NCBI RefSeq assembly: GCF_048541825.1
Contig: NZ_CP183332.1
Location: forward strand, 1,736,001 to 1,800,000
DNA from: Caulobacter sp048541825
Lineage (GTDB): Bacteria > Pseudomonadota > Alphaproteobacteria > Caulobacterales > Caulobacteraceae
DNA: 64,000 nt
Direction of reading: 5' to 3'
A program made the position numbers and the translations under genes. Below the pieces are notes generated by a model. The model worked only from the letters and a program-made list of their open reading frames with translations. It was not told the DNA's origin and did not search any database. This document shows, piece by piece, positions 19,455-29,322 of the stretch (position 1 is the stretch's first letter; each line of letters opens with the position of its first letter).

Positions 19455-21548
19455 TCAAACGTCCAGATCCGCCACCGCGAACTCGGCGTTCTCCTGGATG
19501 AACCGGAACCGTAGCTCGGGCTTGCGGCCCATCAGGGTCTCGACCAGCGACTCTACCGCTTCTTCCGAACGCGGCAGGGTTACCCGGGCCAGCGTGCGGA
19601 CGGCGGGGTCCATGGTGGTTTCCTTCAACTGAGCGGCCATCATCTCGCCAAGGCCCTTGAAGCGGCCGATCTCGGGCTTCTTGTTCTTGAAGGCGGTGGC
19701 CAGCAGCTCGTCCTTGTGGGCGTCATCGCGGGCATAGACGGTCTTGCCGCCGTGGCTGATGCGGTACAGCGGCGGCAAGGCCAGGAACAGGTGCCCGCCC
19801 CGGATAAGCTCGGGCATGGTGCGGTAGAAGAAGGTGATCAGCAGCGAGGCGATGTGGGCGCCGTCGACATCGGCGTCTGTCATGATGATGATCCGCTCGT
19901 AGCGCAGATCTTCCTCGCGATACTTGGCGCCGCCATGCACCCCGAGGGCCAGCATCAGGTCGGAGAGCTCCTTGTTGGCGCTCATTTTCTCGCCGGTGGC
20001 CGAGGCGACATTGAGGATCTTGCCACGCAGGGGCAGGATCGCCTGGTTCTTGCGGTTGCGGGCCTGTTTGGCCGACCCGCCGGCGCTGTCGCCTTCGACG
20101 ATGAACAGCTCGGCGCCGTCAACCGCGCCGCCGGCGCAATCGGCCAGCTTGCCGGGCAGGCGCAGCTTGCGGGTCGCCGAGGCGCGGGACACTTCCTTGT
20201 CCTTGCGGCGCTTGAGGCGTTCCTCGGCGCGCTCGACGACGAAGTCGAGCAGGGCCTGGGCGCTCTTGGGCGAGGCGGTCAGCCAGTGGTCGAACGGATC
20301 GCGCAGGGCGGCTTCCACGAAGCGCTGGGCTTCGGAGGAGGACAGTTTCTCCTTGGTCTGGCCCTGGAATTCCGGATTGCGGATGAACACCGAGATCAAG
20401 GCGCCGGCCTGGGCGATGACGTCGTCGGCGGTGATGATCGCCGCCCGCTTCTCGCCCTTGAGCTCGGCATAGGCCTTGAGGCCCCGGGTCAGGGCGGCGC
20501 GCAGGCCGCTCTCATGGGTGCCGCCTTCGGGGGTGGGCACGGTGTTGCAGTAGGACTGCATGAAGCCGTCGTGCTCGCCGAAACCACGCGGGGTCCAGGC
20601 GATGGCCCATTCGACCGCGCCGGCCTCGCCCTGGCGCTCGATGCGGCCGGCGAAGCTCTCGGGGGTAACGGTTTCAAGGCCCTTGGTGCGCTCGGCCAGA
20701 AAGTCGGCCAGGCCATTGGGGAAGTGGAAGACGGCCTCGGCGGGGGTCTGGTCCTGAATCCGTTCGGCGGCGCAGGACCATTTGATCTGCACGCCGCGAA
20801 ACAGATAGGCCTTGGAGCGGGCCATGCGGTACAGGCGCGCCGGCTTGAAATTGGTGCCTTCGCCGAAGATCTCGTCGTCGGGCTTGAAGCGCACCATGGT
20901 GCCGCGCTTCTTGCTGGGGCCGATCTTCTCGACCGGACCCAGCGGCTTGCCGCGCGAAAAGGACTGCAGGTGCTCGAAGCCGTCCCGCCAGACGGTGACC
21001 TCGACCAGTTCCGACAGGGCGTTGACGACGGAGGCGCCGACACCGTGCAGGCCGCCCGAGGTCTCATAGGCCTTGCCGCTGAACTTACCGCCGGCGTGCA
21101 GGACGGTCATGATGACCTCCAGCGCCGACTTGCCCGGATGCTTGGGGTGCGGGTCGACCGGCATGCCCCGGCCGTCGTCCTTGACCGACAGGAAGCCGTC
21201 GGCGTCCAGCTTGACCTCGATGGTCTTGGCGAAGCCGGCTACGGCCTCGTCCATCGAATTGTCCAGCACTTCGGCGAACAGGTGGTGCAGGGCCCGCTCA
21301 TCGGTGCCGCCGATGTACATGCCCGGTCGCTTGCGCACGGGCTCAAGGCCTTCCAGCACCTCAATGTCGCTGGCGGTGTAGCCGCTAGAAGACAGGGCCG
21401 GAGCAGGACTGGCCGATGGAGGTGGCGGCGCGGCGGCGCGAGCGGGGGCCTCGACGTGCGGCTCCCGGGCTGGCAGCGGCGCAGCAGGCGGCGGCGACAG
21501 AGCGTCGTCGAACAGGGAAAGAGGGGGCAGGTCGTCTTTGGAGGACAT
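19455..21548 (-). CDS. parE: DNA topoisomerase IV subunit B
   Basis: This 697-residue protein is the ATPase subunit of topoisomerase IV, which unlinks daughter chromosomes. The start MSSKDDLPPLSLFDDAL precedes a Pro/Ala-rich extension of about 55 residues not needed for the core. GHKL ATPase motifs are HHLFAEVLDNSMDEAV, DDGRGMPVD and GGLHGVGASVVNAL. The TOPRIM region has EGDSAGGSAKQARNR, PLRGKILNV and DADVDGAHI. KFSGKAYETSGGLHGVG and the overall length favour ParE over GyrB, although the two are related. A longer in-frame start at 21728 is rejected because it runs through a repeat hairpin. Confidence 0.94.
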   Translation of the reverse strand: MSSKDDLPPLSLFDDALSPPPAAPLPAREPHVEAPARAAAPPPPSASPAPALSSSGYTASDIEVLEGLEPVRKRPGMYIGGTDERALHHLFAEVLDNSMDEAVAGFAKTIEVKLDADGFLSVKDDGRGMPVDPHPKHPGKSALEVIMTVLHAGGKFSGKAYETSGGLHGVGASVVNALSELVEVTVWRDGFEHLQSFSRGKPLGPVEKIGPSKKRGTMVRFKPDDEIFGEGTNFKPARLYRMARSKAYLFRGVQIKWSCAAERIQDQTPAEAVFHFPNGLADFLAERTKGLETVTPESFAGRIERQGEAGAVEWAIAWTPRGFGEHDGFMQSYCNTVPTPEGGTHESGLRAALTRGLKAYAELKGEKRAAIITADDVIAQAGALISVFIRNPEFQGQTKEKLSSSEAQRFVEAALRDPFDHWLTASPKSAQALLDFVVERAEERLKRRKDKEVSRASATRKLRLPGKLADCAGGAVDGAELFIVEGDSAGGSAKQARNRKNQAILPLRGKILNVASATGEKMSANKELSDLMLALGVHGGAKYREEDLRYERIIIMTDADVDGAHIASLLITFFYRTMPELIRGGHLFLALPPLYRISHGGKTVYARDDAHKDELLATAFKNKKPEIGRFKGLGEMMAAQLKETTMDPAVRTLARVTLPRSEEAVESLVETLMGRKPELRFRFIQENAEFAVADLDV

Positions 21549-21651
21549 TACGGGAACATGCGTCGATTCTGTGGAAGCTCCGTATGGGCTTCCGGGAGTC
21601 CCGTGAAAAGAGGCGTGTCGTCGCGGGTGGCGAAATCGTTGGGGAGGGAAG

Positions 21652-21675
21652 TCCTCCCCCTTTTCAGGGGGAGGA
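21652..21675. repeat. Lone family-D hairpin
   Basis: TCCTCCCCCTTTTCAGGGGGAGGA is a perfect short inverted repeat of the same type that borders the family D elements. It lies between the start of parE and the end of the amidohydrolase gene, where it may also work as a terminator for the latter. Confidence 0.6.
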
Positions 21676-21687
21676 CCCTTGAAGTTC

Positions 21688-23054
21688 CTACCGATAAGCC
21701 ACCGGCATGCCGTTATCCGGCGCCGCATAGCGGTCGCGCAGCTGGGTCTGGCGGCTGTCCTTCGGCTGCTCGACGCCGGCGATGAACACCTTGTCGGCCC
21801 AGCTGGTGGTTTCCAGCGGATCGCCGGTCCACAGGACGATGTCGGCGGCCTTGCCGACTTCGAGCGAGCCGATCTTGCCGTCCATGCCCCAGATCTTTGC
21901 GGGGTTCAGCGTCACCGACGCCAGGCCCGCCGCATAGGGCAGGCCGTTGGCCACGGCGAGGCCGGCGTTGAGGCGTTCCTGACGCAGGTTGTTGAAGTCC
22001 CGCGCGCCGTTGATCGCCACCATGACGCCGGCGGCGTTGAGCCGGGCGGCGTTGTCGAGGCGCGAGCCCAGGGTCTCGAAGCTGTCGGGCAGGTCGGCCT
22101 GGGTGTCGACGATCACGGGAACGCCGGCCCTGGCGATCTCTGCGGCCACGACCCAGCCCTCCTCGGCGCCTTCCAGGATGATCTTGATCTTCTCCTCGGC
22201 CGCCAGCTTTAGCGCCAGGCGGATGTCGGAGGCGCGGTGGACGCGGATCAGCAGCGGGGTCTTGCCCTGCACGACCGGAACCAGGGCCTGGAGGTCCAGG
22301 CGCGAGAGGCCGTAGTCGCGGGTCGCGCCCTGTTCGAAGGCGGCGCGGTTGCGGGCGAAGGCGCGGGCGTCTTCCAGGGCCGACTTGATCAGCACGATCA
22401 CGGCGCCGCGCGAACCGCCGGCCGCGCGGGCCCCGGATTCGCCCAGCGAGACCGTGACGGCCAGCCTGGAGGCCTCAACAACATCGGGATCGCCGGCCTG
22501 CAGACGGACGAACGCCGCCTGGCCGCCGAACAGGGGCGGATCGCCCGAGCCGGAAGCGCCGGCCGTCATCTCCTCGACGACGCCGTCGTCGGCATGCTCG
22601 TGAGCGCCGCCGCCGGTTCCCGACAGCACGGGCGTCACGGCCGAGGCGGTAACGCCGCCGTCGCGGGCCAAGCCGATCATCGGCGAGGCCGGATTGACGC
22701 TGTAGGCGATGTCGAAGGCCGCCGACAGCGCCGTGCCGGTGCCGTCGTCGCGGGTCTCCTTGACGCCGCCGATCTCGGAGGCGGTCAGGTTGGACGAGGG
22801 CGCGATCAGGCCGGGGGTAACAACCCCGCCCTTGGCGTCAATGACGGTCGCCCCGGCCGGAACTGCGAGCCCGGCGCCTAGAGCGACGATCTTGCCGTCA
22901 CGCAGAACGATCGTGCCCGAGGCAATCGCCGGTCCGCTGATCGGCTCAAGCCGCGCGTTCGTTATGGCGATGGTCCCCGAAGCGAGGGTTTGGGCTGTGG
23001 CCGGAGCGGCGAGGGCGGCGAAAGCGGCGCCCGTCAGGAGGAAGGACCGGATCA

Positions 23055-23055
<1 letters not shown>
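21688..23055 (-). CDS. Exported amidohydrolase-like protein lacking the HxH motif
   Basis: This encodes 455 residues. A signal peptide (MIRSFLLTGAAFAALAAPATAQ) precedes an amidohydrolase-superfamily scaffold: the small beta domain TIVLRDGKIVALGAG, then VVTPGLIAPSSNLTASEIGG where active members have DxHxH. Loss of that motif suggests a catalytically altered or inactive enzyme. The C-terminal part keeps AGLASVTLNPAKIWGMDGKI and GKAADIVLWTGDPLE, typical of imidazolonepropionase/isoaspartyl-dipeptidase-like relatives. Its ATG overlaps the TGA of the next gene upstream by one base, so the two are translationally coupled and may form one periplasmic complex (inferred). Confidence 0.85.
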
Positions 23056-24524
<1,469 letters not shown>

Positions 24525-24740
24525 GAAAAACCCCGACTCCCGAACAGGCGGGCAGGACAGACGAAAAAAACTCGCCAAGCAAGAGAGGCGGCGCACCCTA
24601 TTGCCCGAACCGCGAAAATTGTCTGTCGTCGGACGCGGGCAGCGTAATCATGCGCTGGCTTCGACGAGCATGACGGGCTTCGAACAATGCCTGGAGACCC
24701 TGACCGTCGTCGGCATCGACCGTCTTAGGTCCTGACCACG

Positions 24741-24769
24741 AAAAAGGGCCGCGGATTGCTCCGCGGCCC
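24741..24769 (-). terminator. Intrinsic terminator of the TonB receptor gene
   Basis: A 10-base stem (GGGCCGCGGA / TCCGCGGCCC, loop TTGC) is followed on the minus strand by TTTTT, 25 bases after the receptor stop codon. Confidence 0.88.
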
Positions 24770-24794
24770 TCGTCGTTCCCAATGAAGGGATCGA

Positions 24795-26978
24795 TTACAT
24801 CTTCACGTTCAGCGACACGCCGATGACGCGCGGTTCGTTGACGAAGGCGGTGTTGTTATTGAAGTCGATCGCGCCCTTGAGGTTGTCCTCGTCGGTGATG
24901 TTGCGGGCAAAGAGCGCAGCTTCCCAAGAGCCATCCAGCTTGGCATAGCCGAGCTTCAGGCCGCCTTCGAAGTCGCCCTCGCTGTAGAACTCCTTGGATT
25001 CGTAGAGGAAGAAGTTCGTCATGCCCTGCACCTTCCAGTCGGTGTAGGCGAAGAATTCGCCGTCCGCGCCGAACGGCACGCTGTAACGGGCCGTGACGTC
25101 AAAGGTGTATTCCGGAGCATTGGGGAACGGGTTCCCGTTGATCAGGGCCTGCCCCTTCGCGTTCAGCGGATCAGTGACCGTGCACTGGGCGCACGTGGCC
25201 GTCGCCAGGGTCGCGTCCTTGATTTCCGTCTTGGCGTAGCTGTAGCCAGCCGTCAGGACGAGGTTTTCGGTGACGACAAACTCGCCGTCCAGTTCGATGC
25301 CATAGGCTTCGCCCTTCTTGGCGTTGATCAGGCGATTGGAGTTGGAGCCACCGCCAACAGCGCTGAACTGCGGATCATCGATCGTGTAGGTGAACAGCGC
25401 GCCGTTCAGACGGACGCGGCGGTCCATCAGTTCGCTCTTCAGGCCGACTTCATACGACATGATGGTTTCGGACTGGGCGACCGAGGCCGGCGCGAAGAAA
25501 GCGATGTCGCGGCCCTGGATCGACGGACCCCGGAAGCCCGAGGCGACCTTGCCGTAGACGCTGACATTCTCTGCGACGTCGTAAAACGCGCTGAGGTCCC
25601 AGCTGACCTTCTCGTCGGAAACCGACAACGGCGCGACGGGATTGGGGCCGGAAATGACCCGCATGTCCTTTTCATCGCTGGTGTAGCGCAGGCCGCCGGT
25701 CAGGGTGAAGGCTTCGGTGACATCATATGAGGCCTGGCCGAACACGGCCCACGACTTGTTGTTCTGCTCCAGCGTGGTCACCGGGGCAAAACCCGGATCG
25801 GTGCGGATCTGATAGCTGGAGTCGAAGTAGAAGCCGCCGACCTGCCAGGTCAGCGGGCCATCGGTGTCGCTGGCCAGGCGCAGTTCCTGAGTGATCTGGT
25901 CCAGTTGCTTGATGCCATCGGTGCTCTCCGAGGGGAACGGGATGAAGCCCGGGCCCGTCAGGTTGCCGCCGTCGATATCGCCACGGCTTGAACCATGGGT
26001 CTCTTCGTAGGCGGTGATCGAGGTCAGGGTGACGTCACCGAAATCGTAGCCGATGTTGGCCGAAGTGCCCCAGCCCTTGTACTTCTGGGGGTTCCCCGCG
26101 CCGGCGTCGAAATAGACCGTCTTGCGATCATAGTTGGCGTTGAGCTTGTTGGAGCCCTTGGTCAAGACGTTGGCGCGGAACGTGGCCGACGTGCCGTCGA
26201 GGTCGCGGCCGTGCACGTTGAACAGGGCCGAGAGCGCCTCGGTCGGCGTGAACAGCACCTGCAGGCGCGCCGCCTTTTCGTCGAAGCCGCCCAGGGCGTC
26301 CTTTTTCTTCGTGAAGGCGTTGTTGATGTAGTCGTCGCGATGCTGGACCAGCACCGAAGCGCGCGCCGCCACCTTGCCTGGAACCAGCGCCCCACCGAAG
26401 CCGCCGTCGAGGGTCATGGTGTTGAAGCTGCCGTAGGAGACCGCCGCGCGGCCCTTGGCGTCTTCGCTCGGCTTGATGGAGCCAAACTTGACAATGCCGG
26501 CCGTGGTGTTGCGGCCAAACAGCGTGCCTTGGGGGCCCCGCAGGACTTCGACTTGCTCGATGTCGTAAATCGGCGAGCTCTTCAGCACCACGTTTTCAAG
26601 CACCACGTCGTCCTGGATGATCGAGACCGGCTGCGAGGCGGCCAGGTCGAAATCAGCGTTGCCCAGACCGCGGATGTAGAAACGCGGTGCGGCGCGGCCG
26701 TTGGAGGATTCAGCGTACAGGCCTGGAGCCTTGGCCGAGAGGGCCAGGATGTCGTCGCCGGCGGCGAAGGTCGATTGCAGGCGCTCGCCAGCAAGGGCGG
26801 TTACCGAAACCGGCACGTCCTGCAGGTTTTCGCTGCGCTTCTGGGCGGTGACGATCACTTCGCCGACTTGGGTTTCCTGGGCCAGGACGGCCGGGGCGGT
26901 GCCGATGGCCATGCTGAGCGCGGCGAAACCGCAAGACAGGCGCAGAGCGCGGCGAAGGAGGTGGCTGGAGGTGTGCAT
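24795..26978 (-). CDS. TonB-dependent outer-membrane receptor
   Basis: This encodes 727 residues. The start MHTSSHLLRRALRLSCGFAA opens a signal peptide ending VLAQ. Next come a TonB-box-like stretch (GEVIVTAQKRSENLQDVPVS) and a plug domain (YIRGLGNADFDLAASQPVSI, LRGPQGTLFGRNTTAGIVKF). A 22-strand-type barrel follows and ends VNEPRVIGVSLNVKM with hydrophobic alternation. It belongs to the large Caulobacter receptor class that imports scarce nutrients, often sugars or chelates. The ligand cannot be read from sequence. The gene is monocistronic, with its own terminator. Confidence 0.95.
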   Translation of the reverse strand: MHTSSHLLRRALRLSCGFAALSMAIGTAPAVLAQETQVGEVIVTAQKRSENLQDVPVSVTALAGERLQSTFAAGDDILALSAKAPGLYAESSNGRAAPRFYIRGLGNADFDLAASQPVSIIQDDVVLENVVLKSSPIYDIEQVEVLRGPQGTLFGRNTTAGIVKFGSIKPSEDAKGRAAVSYGSFNTMTLDGGFGGALVPGKVAARASVLVQHRDDYINNAFTKKKDALGGFDEKAARLQVLFTPTEALSALFNVHGRDLDGTSATFRANVLTKGSNKLNANYDRKTVYFDAGAGNPQKYKGWGTSANIGYDFGDVTLTSITAYEETHGSSRGDIDGGNLTGPGFIPFPSESTDGIKQLDQITQELRLASDTDGPLTWQVGGFYFDSSYQIRTDPGFAPVTTLEQNNKSWAVFGQASYDVTEAFTLTGGLRYTSDEKDMRVISGPNPVAPLSVSDEKVSWDLSAFYDVAENVSVYGKVASGFRGPSIQGRDIAFFAPASVAQSETIMSYEVGLKSELMDRRVRLNGALFTYTIDDPQFSAVGGGSNSNRLINAKKGEAYGIELDGEFVVTENLVLTAGYSYAKTEIKDATLATATCAQCTVTDPLNAKGQALINGNPFPNAPEYTFDVTARYSVPFGADGEFFAYTDWKVQGMTNFFLYESKEFYSEGDFEGGLKLGYAKLDGSWEAALFARNITDEDNLKGAIDFNNNTAFVNEPRVIGVSLNVKM

Positions 26979-27281
26979 GGAGAGATCCTGTGCTGACCAA
27001 GCTTCGTGACGCCGACTCTGTCGGAGGGCGTTCACGTCGCTTCCGTGTGCGGTGCGTTAAGCCCAGTTGACGCTTCAGCGATATCGTTCGCTACGGGATT
27101 TCGCGCGCTTCAGGCGGTTTAAGTCGGTTCTGTTGCGGAGTTGCGACAATTTTGTTCAGTTGGCGCCCCTAAGTAAGAAATCATTCCCAAGTTCGCGGCG
27201 TAGCTGGCGTCATCAAGCCCAAAAGAAAAGGGCCGGAGATTTCTCCCCGGCCCCGATTCCCAGTCCTAACCTCAGTCTAGC
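26979..27281. other. Gap of 303 bases: TonB receptor promoter region and glnA terminator
   Basis: The stretch holds the glnA terminator at 27221-27253 and, between about 26979 and 27220, the presumed leader and promoter of the TonB receptor gene on the minus strand. I see no gene and no promoter I can name with confidence. Confidence 0.5.
27221..27253 (-). terminator. Intrinsic terminator of glnA
   Basis: A GGCCGG / CCGGCC stem extended by AGA/TCT is followed on the minus strand by CTTTTCTTTT. It lies about 30 bases beyond the glnA stop. Confidence 0.8.
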
Positions 27282-28691
27282 CTAGCACTTGTAGTACATG
27301 TCGAATTCAACCGGGTGCGGGTGCAGCTGCAGACGCATCACCTCTTCCATCTTCAGCTCGATATAGCTGTCGATGAAGTCGTCATCCATGACGCCGCCGG
27401 CCTTCAGGAAGGCGCGGTCCTTGTCGAGGTTCTCGAGAGCTTCACGGAGCGAACCGCACACTTCCGGGATCTTCTTCTGCTCGCGCGGGGGCAGGTCGTA
27501 GAGGTTCTTGTCGGCGGGCGCGCCCGGATCGATCTTGTTGTTGATGCCGTCCAGGCCGGCCATCAGCAGCGCCACAAAGGTCAGATAGGGGTTGCCCATC
27601 GGGTCGGGGAAGCGGGCTTCCAGACGCTTGGCCTTCGGCGAATCGACGTGCGGGATGCGGATCGAGGCCGACCGGTTGCGGGCCGAATAGGCCAGTTTCA
27701 CGGGGGCTTCGTAGCCGGGGACCAGGCGCTTGTACGAGTTCGTCGTGGAGTTCGAGAACGCGTTGATCGCCTTGGCGTGCTTGATGATGCCGCCGATGTA
27801 CCACAGGCACATGTCCGACAGGCCGGCGTACTTGTCGCCTGCGAACAGCGGCTTGCCGTCCTGCCAGATCGACTGGTGCACGTGCATGCCCGAGCCGTTG
27901 TCGCCAAACATCGGCTTGGCCATGAAAGTCGCCGTCTTGCCATAGGCGTGCGCCACGTTGTGGATCACGTACTTATAGAGCTGCAGGCGGTCGGCCATGA
28001 TGACCATGGTGTCGAACTTCAGGCCGAGCTCGTGCTGGGCGGGCGCCACTTCGTGGTGGTGCTTTTCCGGCTTCATGCCCAGCTCGCCCATGACGGCCAG
28101 CATTTCGCCGCGCAGATCTTGAGCGGAGTCGATCGGGTTGACTGGGAAGTAGCCGCCCTTCGGACCCGGGCGGTGACCCATATTGCCTTCGGCATAGGTC
28201 TTGGCCGAGTTGCCCGGCAGTTCGACGGAGTCGAACGAATAGCCGGTGCTGTTGGGCTGGGTGTCCCACTTCACATCGTCGAAGATGAAGAACTCGGCTT
28301 CAGGGCCGAAGTACACGGTGTCGCCGATACCCGAAGCCTTGACGTAGTTCAGGGCCGCCTTGGCGATCGAACGGGGATCGCGGTTGTAGGGGGTGCCGGT
28401 GTCAGGGTTCACCACATCGCAGAACAGCGCCAGGGTCGTCTGCTGATAGAACGGGTCGATGATCGCGGTCGTCAGGTCGGGACGCAGCTTCATGTCCGAC
28501 TCGTTGATGGCCTTCCAGCCGGCGATCGACGAGCCGTCGAACATGGTGCCGTCGTTGAGGAAGTCGTCATCGACCAGATCGATGTCAAACGTGACGTGCT
28601 GCATCTTGCCGCGAACGTCGGTGAAGCGAACGTCAACGTATTTGACGTCCTTTTCCTTGATCAGGTTCAGGATTTCCTTGGCGGTGCTCAT
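27282..28691 (-). CDS. glnA: Glutamine synthetase, type I
   Basis: This 469-residue enzyme joins ammonia to glutamate with ATP and is the main route of ammonium assimilation. Motifs include DGSSIAGWKAINESDM, FGPEAEFFIFDDV with metal-ligand Glu residues, GSGMHVHQSIW, NRSASIRIPH and, near the end, the adenylylation loop NLYDLPP with Tyr at about residue 398. This indicates control by GlnE-type adenylylation. It is preceded after 44 bases by glnB on the same strand, the usual alphaproteobacterial glnBA operon, so expression should respond to nitrogen status. Confidence 0.98.
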   Translation of the reverse strand: MSTAKEILNLIKEKDVKYVDVRFTDVRGKMQHVTFDIDLVDDDFLNDGTMFDGSSIAGWKAINESDMKLRPDLTTAIIDPFYQQTTLALFCDVVNPDTGTPYNRDPRSIAKAALNYVKASGIGDTVYFGPEAEFFIFDDVKWDTQPNSTGYSFDSVELPGNSAKTYAEGNMGHRPGPKGGYFPVNPIDSAQDLRGEMLAVMGELGMKPEKHHHEVAPAQHELGLKFDTMVIMADRLQLYKYVIHNVAHAYGKTATFMAKPMFGDNGSGMHVHQSIWQDGKPLFAGDKYAGLSDMCLWYIGGIIKHAKAINAFSNSTTNSYKRLVPGYEAPVKLAYSARNRSASIRIPHVDSPKAKRLEARFPDPMGNPYLTFVALLMAGLDGINNKIDPGAPADKNLYDLPPREQKKIPEVCGSLREALENLDKDRAFLKAGGVMDDDFIDSYIELKMEEVMRLQLHPHPVEFDMYYKC

Positions 28692-28735
28692 TCCGTATCC
28701 CCTTCTTGAGCCTCGTAATATTTGACCGTTCGCGG

Positions 28736-29074
28736 CTAGACGGCCGCGGGGCCGCTTTCTCCGGTTCGGATGCGGATGACTTCCGCGATCTCCGAGACGA
28801 AAATCTTGCCGTCGCCGATGCGCCCGGTGCGCGCGGCGCGGGTGATGGCCTCCAGCGCGGGTTCCAGTTGGCTGTCCTCGACGACCACCTCCACCTTGAT
28901 CTTGGGGAGGAAGTCCACGACGTACTCAGCGCCGCGATAGAGCTCGGTATGGCCCTTCTGGCGACCATAGCCTTTCGCTTCAAGCACGGTCATGCCCTGA
29001 ACGCCCATCTCCTGGAGCGCCTCCTTCACCTCATCCAGCTTGAACGGCTTGATGATGGCTTCGATCTTCTTCAT
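28736..29074 (-). CDS. glnB: Nitrogen regulatory protein P-II
   Basis: This 112-residue trimeric signal protein reports 2-oxoglutarate and ATP/ADP levels and controls adenylylation of glutamine synthetase and NtrB. The start MKKIEAIIKPFKLDEVKEAL matches the family. A 19-residue upstream extension in frame is rejected. The T-loop GYGRQKGHTELYRGAEY carries the uridylylation target Tyr51. The C-terminal signature is GDGKIFVSEIAEVIRIRTGE. It is the first gene of the glnBA operon. A large inverted repeat about 125 bases upstream may be its control site. Confidence 0.97.
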   Translation of the reverse strand: MKKIEAIIKPFKLDEVKEALQEMGVQGMTVLEAKGYGRQKGHTELYRGAEYVVDFLPKIKVEVVVEDSQLEPALEAITRAARTGRIGDGKIFVSEIAEVIRIRTGESGPAAV

Positions 29075-29198
29075 CGGTTCCACTTTCGGGCCCGCAGGCG
29101 CGCCGCGCCTTTGATGAGCGGCACGGATCACGCCGCCCGGGGGACTCGCAAGCTTTCGAAGGTCGGAAAGGGGCTCGCCGATGACGGATCGAGAGTGA

Positions 29199-29237
29199 TG
29201 ATCAAATTTTATGCATCACGAGCACGAAAATTGATCA
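29199..29237. promoter_or_regulatory. Inverted repeat upstream of glnB
   Basis: TGATCAAATTTT (29199-29210) is matched by AAAATTGATCA (29227-29237). The AT-rich repeat stands out in GC-rich surroundings between the divergent glnB and thiolase-like genes. It could be an activator or repressor site; I cannot match it to NtrC. Confidence 0.45.
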
Positions 29238-29322
29238 GTGCAGGTTTGTTGACCAAATGGCCTTGCGGAGCGCCGTTTCACCCCTAGGATCGCCCCCAAC
29301 AATCGTTTGAATGGGGGCGAAC

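Noticed and set aside
29240..29262. Sigma-54 promoter upstream of glnB (TGG...TGCA on the minus strand)
   Set aside because: The spacing between GG and GC is 11 rather than 10 bases, and the flanking bases are poor matches.
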